26,434 nt of DNA from an uncultured Porphyromonadaceae bacterium (GCA_900548875.1 URMA01000037.1:1-26434); one strand, 5' to 3'; positions 7,043-14,182 are shown, numbered from the stretch's first letter. Translations and numbers: made by a program. The notes: generated by a model from the letters alone, not told the origin.

Positions 7043-7375
7043 TTATTTTAGTTTGTCATTATTCTTGTGTCTTTCCTTGTCGCGGTCGGTTTTCTTACGG
7101 AGATTCTTTTCAAAAGCCTCCGTCAGGTCCACTCCCGTCTGATTGGCGATGCAAATCAGCACCCACATCACGTCGGCAAGTTCGTCGGCAAGCGTATCGC
7201 CGTTCTCTCCTTTCTTGAACGACTGTTCGCCATAGCGCCGCGACATGATGCGGGCCACCTCCCCCACTTCCTCCGTAAGGATGGCCATATTTGTCAATTC
7301 GTTGAAATAGCGCACGCCATAGGTACGAATCCATTCGTCGACCCGCTGCTGGGCCTCTTCTATCGTAATTGCCAT
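7043..7375 (-). CDS. MazG-like nucleotide pyrophosphohydrolase
   Basis: A 110-residue all-alpha NTP pyrophosphohydrolase of the single-domain MazG type, which hydrolyses nucleoside triphosphates (often non-canonical ones) to monophosphate and pyrophosphate. The metal-binding signature is complete: EEVGE (35-39), then E65 and D68 in ADELADVMW. The C-terminal tail is strongly charged (RKKTDRDKERHK). The gene starts 5 bp after the dtd stop and ends 11 bp before deoC, so the three are cotranscribed. The shared theme is quality control of tRNA and nucleotide pools plus deoxynucleoside salvage. The exact nucleotide substrate cannot be told from sequence. It lacks the second domain found in Escherichia MazG. 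Confidence 0.88.
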   Translation of the reverse strand: MAITIEEAQQRVDEWIRTYGVRYFNELTNMAILTEEVGEVARIMSRRYGEQSFKKGENGDTLADELADVMWVLICIANQTGVDLTEAFEKNLRKKTDRDKERHKNNDKLK

Positions 7376-7380
7376 TGCCG

Positions 7381-7833
7381 TTATTCTTTGAGTTTGGAAT
7401 CAATAAGGATTGTCACCGGACCGTCGTTGATAAGCGCCACCTTCATGTCAGCACCGAACTCACCTTCTCCGGCCGGCTTCGGCAAAGAGCGGTTAAGGCT
7501 GTCGATAAACTGACGATACAACGGGATGGCCACTTCGGGACGAGCTGCGCGGATATACGACGGACGGTTGCCCTTGCGCGTCGAAGCATGCAGCGTGAAC
7601 TGGCTCACCACCAGAATTTCGCCGCCCACATCCAGAATGGAACGGTTCATCACACCGTTTTCATCGTCGAAAATACGCAGGTGCAGCACCTTTTTCACCA
7701 GCCATTCCACATCGTCGGAAGTGTCCTCATGCTCAACTCCGACGAGAATCATCATACCGCTCCCAATGGCGGATTTCACAACGCCGTCGATTGTCACCGA
7801 CGCTTCCTTCGTTCTTTGTATTACAAGTCTCAT
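7381..7833 (-). CDS. dtd: D-aminoacyl-tRNA deacylase
   Basis: A 150-residue DTD-family protein that removes D-amino acids (and glycine mis-charged on tRNA-Ala) from tRNA, protecting translation. The N-terminus MRLVIQRTKEASV, the SQFTLHA motif (77-83) and the cross-subunit GP motif in INDGPVT (135-141) are all present, and length is typical. It is the first gene of the dtd-mazG-deoC operon. The likely promoter is the TATCTTTG box at 7942-7949 inside a repeat, about 110 bp upstream. Start chosen because MRLVIQR aligns with the family N-terminus. Confidence 0.95.
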   Translation of the reverse strand: MRLVIQRTKEASVTIDGVVKSAIGSGMMILVGVEHEDTSDDVEWLVKKVLHLRIFDDENGVMNRSILDVGGEILVVSQFTLHASTRKGNRPSYIRAARPEVAIPLYRQFIDSLNRSLPKPAGEGEFGADMKVALINDGPVTILIDSKLKE

Positions 7834-7921
7834 TCTTTCAAATTAACAAATGCCCGGGCAGCACAGCCCAAAGGCATATCAAGAGGAAGCCACCCGACTT
7901 TAGCATGTTCATTCTAAGTCA

Positions 7922-8026
7922 GGAAACGCATCCTATCTTTTACAAAGATAGCGAAAGCCGAGTGCAGAAAACCAAGCTTGTTTGAGTTTTATGCCAAGGC
8001 GCATCCTATCTTCTACAAAGATAAAG
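7922..8026. repeat. Diverged copy of the promoter-bearing palindromic repeat
   Basis: Contains one full unit (about 7941-8026) preceded by the tail of another (7922-7950). Shared landmarks with 2782-2957: CAAAGATAGCGAAAGCCGAG, a CTTGTTT centre and GCATCCTATCTTCTACAAAG at the far edge. The CTATCTTT/AAAGATAG palindromes mark the unit borders. It fills most of the gap between the outer-membrane protein gene and dtd (7834-8138); the rest of that gap shows no gene. Confidence 0.75.
7942..7949 (-). promoter_or_regulatory. Possible -7 element for the dtd operon, within the repeat
   Basis: Minus-strand TATCTTTG is an exact TAnnTTTG match about 110 bp before dtd. A TTGG lies about 21-22 bp upstream of it. 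The same arrangement precedes the PurF-like gene. Confidence 0.4.
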
Positions 8027-8138
8027 ACAATCGCAACCAAAACCAAATTATTGCCCATCATTATTTTTCAACGCGGCACAGATGGTCACATTGCCGTTTC
8101 CTGCAAAACGACAAACAAAACTACGGAACAGCTTCCAG

Positions 8139-8741
8139 TCAAAACGCCAAATATCCTAAACGAATCTCAATAGCCGGATTGATGTCTATTCCAACGAGCG
8201 TGTTGCCGGAATATGTTTCCAAATGCTGACGTAAAGGACGCCAGGCGATACCAACCAAAAAGTGGGAAAACATCAACTGCGCATTTAGTTTGACCGTAAA
8301 GTCCCCTATTCGGGCATTTGCGGCAGTATTGGAGGCCAATCCTCCTCCCGAAAACGAATACCCCATAAAGCAATTAATCAACATTCCAAAAGTATCTTCA
8401 TTAAACGGCAACACAATAGATGGACCGGCATAAAGGTCAAACACGCACTTATAACTTTTCAATTTCGACCAATCAAAACCTTCGATATTTATTACCCGCA
8501 AATCTGTTGCAAATCCCAAACCAATCCACCCTGACCAATCATCCAAACCGGCTTCGTAGTCAAACGCCAAACGAAACCCCAACTCCACATCGGGATTAAA
8601 CGATGTAACAGACGATTTCTCCTCCTGAACAGCCTTCTGCATGACGGCATTGCCAAAATTAATCCATCCCTGCTGTGCAAAAACGCCACTCGGCAACATA
8701 AAAGCCAACACGATTACTACTGATAATAACATTCTTTTCAT
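8139..8741 (-). CDS. Secreted outer-membrane beta-barrel-like protein
   Basis: A 200-residue protein with a signal peptide ending in GVFAQQ (cleavage near residue 22). The mature part alternates hydrophobic strands and turns rich in Gly, Asn and Asp (VELGFRLAFDYEAG, GWIGLGFATDLR, FDLYAGPSIVLPF, LNAQLMFSHFLVGIAWR) and ends in an aromatic residue (LGYLAF), all typical of an eight-strand outer-membrane barrel. No named family is recognised. It lies 87 bp downstream of the BACON-like lipoprotein gene on the same strand, separated by a terminator-like hairpin, and no separate promoter fits in the gap. Expression may therefore depend on read-through. Function is unknown; a partner role at the cell surface with the lipoprotein is inference. 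Confidence 0.75.
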   Translation of the reverse strand: MKRMLLSVVIVLAFMLPSGVFAQQGWINFGNAVMQKAVQEEKSSVTSFNPDVELGFRLAFDYEAGLDDWSGWIGLGFATDLRVINIEGFDWSKLKSYKCVFDLYAGPSIVLPFNEDTFGMLINCFMGYSFSGGGLASNTAANARIGDFTVKLNAQLMFSHFLVGIAWRPLRQHLETYSGNTLVGIDINPAIEIRLGYLAF

Positions 8742-8763
8742 TTCCCTATGTTTTTATATTTCG

Positions 8764-8815
8764 AAAAAAGAATCCCCGAATTTCTGCGGGTTACATTCGC
8801 AAAATTCAGGGATTC
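8764..8815 (-). terminator. Terminator or attenuator between the BACON-like lipoprotein and the barrel protein
   Basis: GAATCCCCGAATTT (8770-8783) pairs with AAATTCAGGGATTC (8802-8815) with one mismatch. On the minus strand it is followed by six T residues. It lies 13 bp past the lipoprotein stop and 23 bp before the next start codon. Confidence 0.8.
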
Positions 8816-8828
8816 ACTAATTGTGTAT

Positions 8829-10850
8829 TTAATATTCAAAACGATGGACGGCGTAAACCGTATATTGAGACTGCTTGGAGCTTTCATTTGGACGCCAATT
8901 ACTGTAGTAAAGATAATATGCCTTCTTATCATTTAGTTCAGTAGAAGTCCATACAAATTGGTTGTTTATAGACATTTTAATATTTTCCGACTCATCAACT
9001 GCCGGGAGATACCACCCAGTTACACCATCAACATTCAAAGCATCAACAGCCGCAAACGCCGGATAATTCGCCTCCCAGTTTGGCTGACTTTTCACTATTT
9101 TGATATTAACCCTACCATCTGTCTTATCAGTTGCTCCAAGAAACACTTGTTCCGTTGACCACGAATATGACCCATCCAACGATTTATACAACCAACCCGT
9201 TCCCATTTCCATATTGCAAACAGTTCCCTCTACTCCATTTTCACTATAAGCATCACCGACAGCATACTTGCTTTGGTGCACTTCTATACGGTCGGAATAT
9301 CCTTTGAAAGTAATATACGCCACCCGATCTTCTGTCGCTTCAGTCACACGGACTGTCAAGGAATTATTATCCGTACCTGTCATTGTTGCCGACAACCAGC
9401 TTTCTGTACATTGAATGTCGGATGCCACCATCCCGTCTGGTAGCATCACCGCAATAGTTTGAGCCGCCATTTTTCGTTGAAAATACATTTTATTCTGTTC
9501 CAAATACAAACCTGCTCCATACTGGGATACTTGTACGGTAGCTATTTCATTTTTATCAAAATCAAACACTTTCACGTCGGCTGTTCTTGTACCGCTTCCG
9601 GAATTAGCGTCCACCGTCAGCACCAAGTTTTTTTCCGTGGCAGAAAGCGTAGGTTTGCACCATTTTTCAGAACTTGTCACCGACAAGTTGTCAAACGAAA
9701 TCAAATCAGTGGAAATCATCACACGCTCCTCCCCTCCTTCTTTCTTAAAAATAGCCGGCTGTCCAAGGAAACTAAAGTCAAAAGCATCCTGTTCGGCCGT
9801 AAACAGATTCACAAAAAATGTAGGAGAAGAAGCGGAAAGAGAAATTTGATCCCGACGCAATTTCCCCATATAATTTGACGGGGCCGTGATAACGACATCG
9901 TAGTAATACAACGATTCGGCCCGCGTGAGAGCATTCTCATCCACTGGATTATCTCCGATAAACCGCAAACGGGAAGGCTGCCCCATAGCACTTTTATAAG
10001 GCTCGATTTTAACATCAAATACGTCTGAATCCAAAGCCTTCAATGTCGAACCTATATTTGAGACAACGGCAACTCTTGTCTCTTCTCCGACAGGGTTCAA
10101 CCTATAGTAACCCGATATCGACGTAAGCAAAGAAACATAAGGCCCGAAAGTTCGGGTAACACGTATCGTTGAAGTCTTTCCATCTTGCGTTTTTAAAGTA
10201 ACGACTGCTTCTGTCGACGACATACTGCCGGATTCATCAACACGGATGTACACGGCATCCGAGAGGAACGAATACTTCCCTGTTGAAGCCTTTTCTACAT
10301 GTACCCACGATTCGGATGTTTCAATCGTATACGGTATAATTCCGGTATTCAGAAAATTCACTGTCGCGGCATTTTTGCTGTCCAATGTTACGGCCGTCTG
10401 GTCTAACTTCAGTTCTTCGTCCTTGCCGGCAAATGGCGCCTGATACCTGAACGTATAACCGATAATGCCGCCAGAGGTTCCAACCAGTTCGTCCACCACA
10501 TAGATTCGATAGAACATACCTTCAGAATATGCCACATAACCGTTTCCGGGGACTACGGCAACAGTAGTAGCCCACCCGGTTTTGGGGATTGACGTAATGT
10601 TTCCAAGTCCCCGCATTTGCCCTAACGAAACGAAATAAGTTCCGCCGGAGCTGGAAAAATTATAGGCATCATCAATCTTGATTCCTGCCACACCGGTCCA
10701 CGCATCGTAACGAGCAGAAACCTCAATGGTACCTTCGGGATCCGGCACCGGTTTGTCGGGATTTTCACCGGGATCGGAGTTCTTTTCACCACACGCCGCA
10801 CATACCAAACACAATAGCGGCAACATCAAATAGTAGATAAAGTTTTTCAT
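8829..10850 (-). CDS. Large surface lipoprotein with BACON-like domains and an Lcl-like C-terminus
   Basis: A 673-residue lipoprotein. The start at 10850 is chosen over upstream non-ATG codons because it gives a clean signal peptide with lipobox LVCAAC (acylated Cys20), then a Pro/Asp/Glu-rich linker (21-40). About three Ig-like repeats follow (about 150-235, 355-445, 455-530), with the BACON pattern: a Trp/Cys strand (SEKWCKP, TESWLSA), then TRTADVKVFD and ATVQVSQYG. BACON domains in Bacteroidetes bind glycans or act as spacers. The C-terminal region (about 531-673) has GWYLPAVDE and VWTSTE near the end, the pattern of the DUF1566/Lcl C-terminal domain found in surface adhesins. The protein should be exported and lipid-anchored, probably facing outward. 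The ligand is unknown. No SusC/SusD pair is nearby, so a glycan-uptake locus is not indicated. Confidence 0.8.
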   Translation of the reverse strand: MKNFIYYLMLPLLCLVCAACGEKNSDPGENPDKPVPDPEGTIEVSARYDAWTGVAGIKIDDAYNFSSSGGTYFVSLGQMRGLGNITSIPKTGWATTVAVVPGNGYVAYSEGMFYRIYVVDELVGTSGGIIGYTFRYQAPFAGKDEELKLDQTAVTLDSKNAATVNFLNTGIIPYTIETSESWVHVEKASTGKYSFLSDAVYIRVDESGSMSSTEAVVTLKTQDGKTSTIRVTRTFGPYVSLLTSISGYYRLNPVGEETRVAVVSNIGSTLKALDSDVFDVKIEPYKSAMGQPSRLRFIGDNPVDENALTRAESLYYYDVVITAPSNYMGKLRRDQISLSASSPTFFVNLFTAEQDAFDFSFLGQPAIFKKEGGEERVMISTDLISFDNLSVTSSEKWCKPTLSATEKNLVLTVDANSGSGTRTADVKVFDFDKNEIATVQVSQYGAGLYLEQNKMYFQRKMAAQTIAVMLPDGMVASDIQCTESWLSATMTGTDNNSLTVRVTEATEDRVAYITFKGYSDRIEVHQSKYAVGDAYSENGVEGTVCNMEMGTGWLYKSLDGSYSWSTEQVFLGATDKTDGRVNIKIVKSQPNWEANYPAFAAVDALNVDGVTGWYLPAVDESENIKMSINNQFVWTSTELNDKKAYYLYYSNWRPNESSKQSQYTVYAVHRFEY

Positions 10851-10967
10851 ATTTAGAATAATAATAGTGTTGTCAAATTCCCATCGAACGGACTGCCATC
10901 GGTAAGTCGAAAAAAGCAATAGAACCAACCAAAATATAATCGAAAACAACAGTTCCGTATTCACAGA

Positions 10968-10975
10968 CAAATATA
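10968..10975 (-). promoter_or_regulatory. Candidate -7 element for the BACON-like lipoprotein
   Basis: Minus-strand TATATTTG matches TAnnTTTG, about 115 bp before the start codon. The -33 region is not clear. Confidence 0.4.
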
Positions 10976-11071
10976 AAATTCACGATAAAGACCCCGAAAT
11001 TTCAAGCGTGATTAAAACCGACATTTACGTGATAAAATTCAACACCAGCATTAAAAAAATTCCCCTATTTA

Positions 11072-11103
11072 TTTGGCTAAGACACACAAATACACTAACT
11101 TTG
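11072..11103 (+). promoter_or_regulatory. Strong consensus promoter with no gene behind it
   Basis: TTTG (11072-11075), 20 bp, TAACTTTG (11096-11103) matches both promoter elements of the Bacteroidetes primary sigma factor. Immediately downstream, GGTGG (11109-11113) pairs with CCACC (11122-11126). No convincing ORF starts in the next 800 bp. Confidence 0.5.
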
Positions 11104-11471
11104 TATACGGTGGGGAGAAATCCACCGATTGACAGCTACAAAATTTCCTTCAAACTGGAATCTGGAAAATTTAGTTATATCTCAAAATTTCACATCTTAA
11201 TATCTTATAAATTAACAATTTATATTGTGATGTGTTTTTATCAAGGAACAAATTAGGAACAGAAACACGAATTATCATATTTTCTTGTTTTTTTATTTGC
11301 ACAACCTTTCTTTCTCTTCACTTGTTCGTACTTTGAGTATTTTTCCAAGTCATTTCACACGATTTTCATCCTCTCGCCAAGAGTGATTGTTGCAGTCATC
11401 TATGGATGAATAACCACAGCCAAAAGAAAAAAGGACAAATCTCTGTTTCTTTCAAGGAACATTGTTTTTTG

Positions 11472-11479
11472 CAAAGGTA
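11472..11479 (-). promoter_or_regulatory. Minus-strand -7 element in the left non-coding region
   Basis: TACCTTTG on the minus strand. A TTTG is present but only 11 bp upstream, so the promoter is uncertain. No minus-strand gene follows before the BACON-like lipoprotein gene. Confidence 0.25.
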
Positions 11480-11504
11480 ACCATTTCCCTCAAAACACCT
11501 ATAC

Positions 11505-11579
11505 AGGCAGTCCAATATATCTGCCTATATTTAGTTTACTTTAGTTTAGCATATATATAAGCTAATAGACTAAACTAAA
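11505..11579. repeat. Cluster of inverted and direct repeats near the left end of the element
   Basis: AGGCAG (11505-11510) pairs with CTGCCT (11521-11526). TTTAGTTTA occurs twice in tandem (11530-11538 and 11540-11548). TTTAGTTTAG (11540-11549) is the exact reverse complement of CTAAACTAAA (11570-11579). The density of short repeats in an AT-rich stretch suggests binding sites for a recombinase or replication protein. No function is shown. Confidence 0.6.
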
Positions 11580-11759
11580 CCTTTACCGAAGTTCTCCCCC
11601 TTACTTTTATATTCACAGTCAAAAGAGAAGATAATCGCACCGATATTTTCTTTTTTCGCTGCATCCCAATTTTACGGAAGTTCCTTTTATCGTAACTTCT
11701 GCCATAGGCATTTTATCCTCGCATCCCAACTTTCGGTCTGCCTGATGAGAATTGTGTCG

Positions 11760-11767
11760 CAAAGGTA
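11760..11767 (-). promoter_or_regulatory. Minus-strand -7 element upstream of the small-gene operon
   Basis: TACCTTTG on the minus strand, with TTG about 22 bp upstream (11790-11792). It would drive leftward transcription through the repeat cluster. The region 11280-11971 otherwise holds no convincing gene. Confidence 0.35.
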
Positions 11768-11971
11768 CTTGTCATGTCTTTCTTGTATTCAAGGTCACAG
11801 CCTGACGGTTCCCGACAAAATCTCCACGCTCCGCTTTGCAGAGGTCGTATTTGGTCGTGAAACCCTGCATAAAGAGCCATAACACCTTTTGAGGCGACAT
11901 AATTTTCAATCAAGCCCGAAAGTAGCTGAAATGCTAAAAGAGGGAAAATAAAAAACTTAAAACTTAGGATT

Positions 11972-12265
11972 ATGGCAAACTATGCAACAAACATTTTCTA
12001 CGCAAGGACGGAAAACAAAGCAGACCTCGACAAGATAGAGGCATTCTTGGATGACACTTTTGACGGCTTTGTCAATAGACACAGCGATAGCGTGGATGCG
12101 GAGTTTACCTCTCGTTGGGTTTATCCGGAAGAAGAAATCGACAGGCTGATAGCTTCGTTGGAAGCCAAAGACAAAACTTATATCAAAATTCTGTCCTACG
12201 AATTTGCAGACGAATACGTGAGCTTCAGAATCTTCTCACAGGGTAAATGGGATATCAAGTTGTAA
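11972..12265 (+). CDS. Small protein of unknown function, first of a four-gene operon
   Basis: A 97-residue soluble, acidic protein with no signal peptide or membrane segment. Its pattern alternates helix and strand: NKADLDKIEAFLDDTFDGF, then DAEFTSRWVYPEEEIDRLIASLE, then DKTYIKILSYEFADEYVSFRIF. The conserved-looking aromatic/acidic C-terminus suggests a compact alpha/beta fold. I do not recognise the family. It opens a rightward operon of four small genes with gaps of 11-18 bp, ending before a hairpin at 13080. The leader is AT-rich (AAAATAAAAAACTTAAAAC just before the start), typical of well-translated Bacteroidales genes. Similar small genes accompany ssb in Bacteroides mobile elements (general impression), and anti-defence or regulatory roles are possible but unsupported. 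Confidence 0.75.
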   Translation: MANYATNIFYARTENKADLDKIEAFLDDTFDGFVNRHSDSVDAEFTSRWVYPEEEIDRLIASLEAKDKTYIKILSYEFADEYVSFRIFSQGKWDIKL

Positions 12266-12283
12266 CCCTAAAATGACAAGACT

Positions 12284-12460
12284 ATGTACGAATACGAAAA
12301 AGATAGCGAAATTATAGGTGCGCACTGCACCCTGCTTACCCCCTATAAAGGCTACTCCGAGGGAACAGTTGTCGGCGACTTCGGCAATAAAATAGTGGTA
12401 CGTCTTAGCAGTGGCAAAGAGGTGGTCGAGTACCGTGATGAAGTGATTATTTACGATTAA
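12284..12460 (+). CDS. 58-residue protein, possible SH3-like barrel
   Basis: A short gene of 58 codons plus stop, starting 18 bp after the previous stop and ending 11 bp before the next start. The protein starts MYEYEKDSEIIGAHC and contains successive short strands separated by Gly turns: YKGYSEGTVVGDF, NKIVVRLSSGKEVVEY, RDEVIIYD. The G-x-V and V-x-L-x-S-G-K pattern resembles small SH3/KOW-type barrels that bind nucleic acid or protein, but this is a fold guess. The position inside a tightly spaced operon supports it as real. Confidence 0.7.
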   Translation: MYEYEKDSEIIGAHCTLLTPYKGYSEGTVVGDFGNKIVVRLSSGKEVVEYRDEVIIYD

Positions 12461-12471
12461 ATCCAAGAGCG

Positions 12472-12798
12472 ATGCAACAGGTAGCAATGAAATTCGTCCA
12501 ATGGGACGTACCCGAATTAGAAAAGCTGAAAGGCTGCAGGGTTTACCAGTTACGGGAACAACTTGATAACGGAGACAAGTTGAGCCGTGAAGACAAGAAC
12601 TGGATTACCCGAAACGTGAAAGAGTGCATCCATTTCAAAAGAGGTATCGCATTGATGGGCTACTTCTTTGATTTCTCCGATGTTCTCAAACGATATTTCG
12701 TGAAACAGCACGGACATATCACCGAGTATTGCGCCATTGACAAGACTGCGTTGCGCTCTGTCTTGTATGGTCGAATAGAAGACGTAGTAGAAGTATAA
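12472..12798 (+). CDS. Protein of unknown function in the small-gene operon
   Basis: A 108-residue soluble protein, start MQQVAMKFVQWDVPELEK; a second in-frame ATG at residue 6 could be the true start. It looks mainly helical, with basic and acidic patches: YQLREQLDNGDKLSREDKNW, ITRNVKECIHFKRGIALMG, then FDFSDVLKRYFVKQHGHIT. No catalytic or metal motif is visible. It is flanked 11 bp upstream and 16 bp downstream by genes of the same operon, so the four products are made together. I do not recognise the family. Its size, lack of export signal and location in a mobile element fit an accessory or regulatory role, but nothing in the sequence decides it. Confidence 0.75.
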   Translation: MQQVAMKFVQWDVPELEKLKGCRVYQLREQLDNGDKLSREDKNWITRNVKECIHFKRGIALMGYFFDFSDVLKRYFVKQHGHITEYCAIDKTALRSVLYGRIEDVVEV

Positions 12799-12814
12799 TT
12801 AAAATCAAAGAAAC

Positions 12815-13072
12815 ATGAAAGCAACGATTGAGCATAGCTTTTGTCCTTATTGTGACGAGGTAACAGAACTCTACTTCCGTATCATCAACACGATTCTTTT
12901 CTCAACCGATGAAACGGAACTGCGTACCGGCATGGAACGCCTACAAGAAAAAACACGTCTTGATGATTATTTCGTCTTCGGCTATGGCAAGCATCACCTA
13001 TGGGTCTGCCAAAGACGTCCCAGTAATCAAAAAAAGATTTTCGAGCATCGGGTAATCATGGCAGAATTTTGA
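12815..13072 (+). CDS. Small protein with a CPYC motif, last gene of the operon
   Basis: An 85-residue protein. The N-terminus MKATIEHSFCPYCDEVTELYF holds a CxxC pair (C10, C13), and a third cysteine lies in HLWVCQRRP, so it may bind zinc. The middle is acidic and helical (STDETELRTGMERLQEKTR) and the C-terminus is basic. It closes the four-gene operon; the stop is followed after 7 bp by a hairpin. CPYC also occurs in glutaredoxins, but the length and the absence of the cis-Pro and Gly motifs argue against a thioredoxin fold. Family not recognised. Confidence 0.75.
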   Translation: MKATIEHSFCPYCDEVTELYFRIINTILFSTDETELRTGMERLQEKTRLDDYFVFGYGKHHLWVCQRRPSNQKKIFEHRVIMAEF

Positions 13073-13079
13073 TGATACA

Positions 13080-13129
13080 GGCAGGAACGGGATAATCTTC
13101 CATTCCTGCCACGCCGCATTCCCTTTTTT
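13080..13129 (+). terminator. Hairpin after the four-gene operon
   Basis: GGCAGGAA (13080-13087) pairs perfectly with TTCCTGCC (13103-13110). A six-T run comes only 13 bp later (13124-13129), so it is a weak or non-standard terminator. Confidence 0.45.
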
Positions 13130-13752
13130 ACATCTATCTCTCTCTTTTGGCTGCGCCATATCCTTTTGTAAAAACCAGCCATTCGTGAAAAGCTGCCGTC
13201 CGCTTTTCCGAAAAGCAGGGTTCTTTCCTTTTTCCCTTTTGTCCCCTATTCTTTCTGCCGGACGGGAACATGGCAGCACCCCGATACCCCGTTCCGCCTT
13301 TTGTCGCCACTTCGTTGATATTCCCTTCTGCGGTATCGCCACCTGTTGTCAGTTCAGTGTTCTGTTTGTAGCCACCTCTATTCAGTCCGACCGAATTACA
13401 CGAAAATCCCTGCCGATTCTGCGGACTTACAGCCGAAACGCGCACCATTGTGCCGGTGGACGGATTGCTCTTTCACTTCCCCTGCAACTACGGCTTTCCG
13501 CTCATTTTCAGAATAGTTTTCCGCCGAAGTCATCATCATTTTCCGATGCAAAGATAGTATGCAGACGGGAACGACTTTGGAAGTCTTGACCAATGGCACA
13601 GCCGTACAATCTTCCTTTATCGAGCCTTCTGGTTTTGCCTACGGACAAAAATAAAGAGTATTGATGCGTCCGGCCTTGGTGCATTCCCTTAACTGCACCT
13701 ACTTTTTGAGGCAGCGTAAAATTGATTTAATAACTTCTAAAAACAATTCATT
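13111..13752. other. Long non-coding stretch, purine-rich on the minus strand
   Basis: About 640 bp without a supportable gene. Open frames exist on both strands (13185-13589 plus; 13134-13448 and 12998-13342 minus), but they overlap each other and their products look low-complexity and unlike proteins. The plus strand is pyrimidine-rich over most of the stretch. A minus-strand promoter box at 13549-13556 could start a leftward RNA that would run toward, and antisense to, the four-gene operon. The last 50 bp are the AT-rich leader of ssb. Confidence 0.5.
13549..13556 (-). promoter_or_regulatory. Minus-strand -7 element in the non-coding stretch
   Basis: TATCTTTG on the minus strand, an exact TAnnTTTG match; no good -33 is seen 19-21 bp upstream. 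No minus-strand gene follows, so the product would be a non-coding RNA. Confidence 0.35.
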
Positions 13753-14133
13753 ATGAAAAAGATTGAAAACAATTTCGTAGTAACCGGTTTCGTAGGAAAG
13801 GATGCAGAAATCCGTCAGTTCACCAACGCAAGTGTAGCACGTTTCCCTCTGGCAGTAAGCCGACTGGAGAATAATGGCGAGGAATCCAAACGCGTTTCCG
13901 CCTTTATGAATTTTGAGGCGTGGCGTAAAAACGAGAACACCGGGTCGTTCGACCAACTGACCAAGGGTACGATGCTGACCGTCGAGGGGTATTTCAAGCC
14001 CGAAGAATGGAGCGACCAAAGCGGTGTGAAACACAACCGTATCGTGATAGTCGCCGTCAAGTTCTATCCGCCCGTCGAGAAGGAGGAGACTCCTGAAAAG
14101 CCGGCCAAACCAGCGAAAAAAGGCAAGAAATAA
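13753..14133 (+). CDS. ssb: Single-stranded DNA-binding protein without an acidic tail
   Basis: A 126-residue SSB-family protein with one OB fold (about 5-108): ENNFVVTGFVGKDAEIRQF, FPLAVSRLENNGEESKRVSA, FMNFEAWRK, then GTMLTVEGYFKPEEW and HNRIVIVAVKFYPP. It would coat single-stranded DNA produced during transfer or replication of the element. Chromosomal SSBs end in an acidic peptide (DDDIPF type) that recruits replication and repair proteins; this one ends in EKPAKPAKKGKK, a basic tail, so it should not dock to those partners in the usual way. Such tail-less SSBs are common on Bacteroidales mobile elements (general knowledge). The gene is followed by a strong terminator and appears monocistronic. 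Confidence 0.88.
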   Translation: MKKIENNFVVTGFVGKDAEIRQFTNASVARFPLAVSRLENNGEESKRVSAFMNFEAWRKNENTGSFDQLTKGTMLTVEGYFKPEEWSDQSGVKHNRIVIVAVKFYPPVEKEETPEKPAKPAKKGKK

Positions 14134-14149
14134 TCCTTGCCTTATCACG

Positions 14150-14182
14150 ACAAAAGCGGCCTTTGGGTCGCTTTTGTTTTAC
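14150..14182 (+). terminator. Terminator of ssb
   Basis: ACAAAAGCG (14150-14158) pairs with CGCTTTTGT (14169-14177), followed by further T residues. Confidence 0.85.

Noticed and set aside
10850..10970. N-terminal extension of the BACON-like lipoprotein
   Set aside because: It starts at a TTG codon and would bury the lipoprotein signal peptide; the ATG at 10850 gives a canonical lipobox.
11530..11580. CRISPR-like repeats
   Set aside because: The TTTAGTTTA repeats are too short and irregular, without spacers or cas genes.
13185..13589. Plus-strand frame of 134 codons (and minus-strand frames at 13134-13448 and 12998-13342)
   Set aside because: The frames overlap each other on opposite strands, and the products are rich in Ser, Arg, Pro and Cys with no fold pattern. 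Non-coding DNA is more likely.
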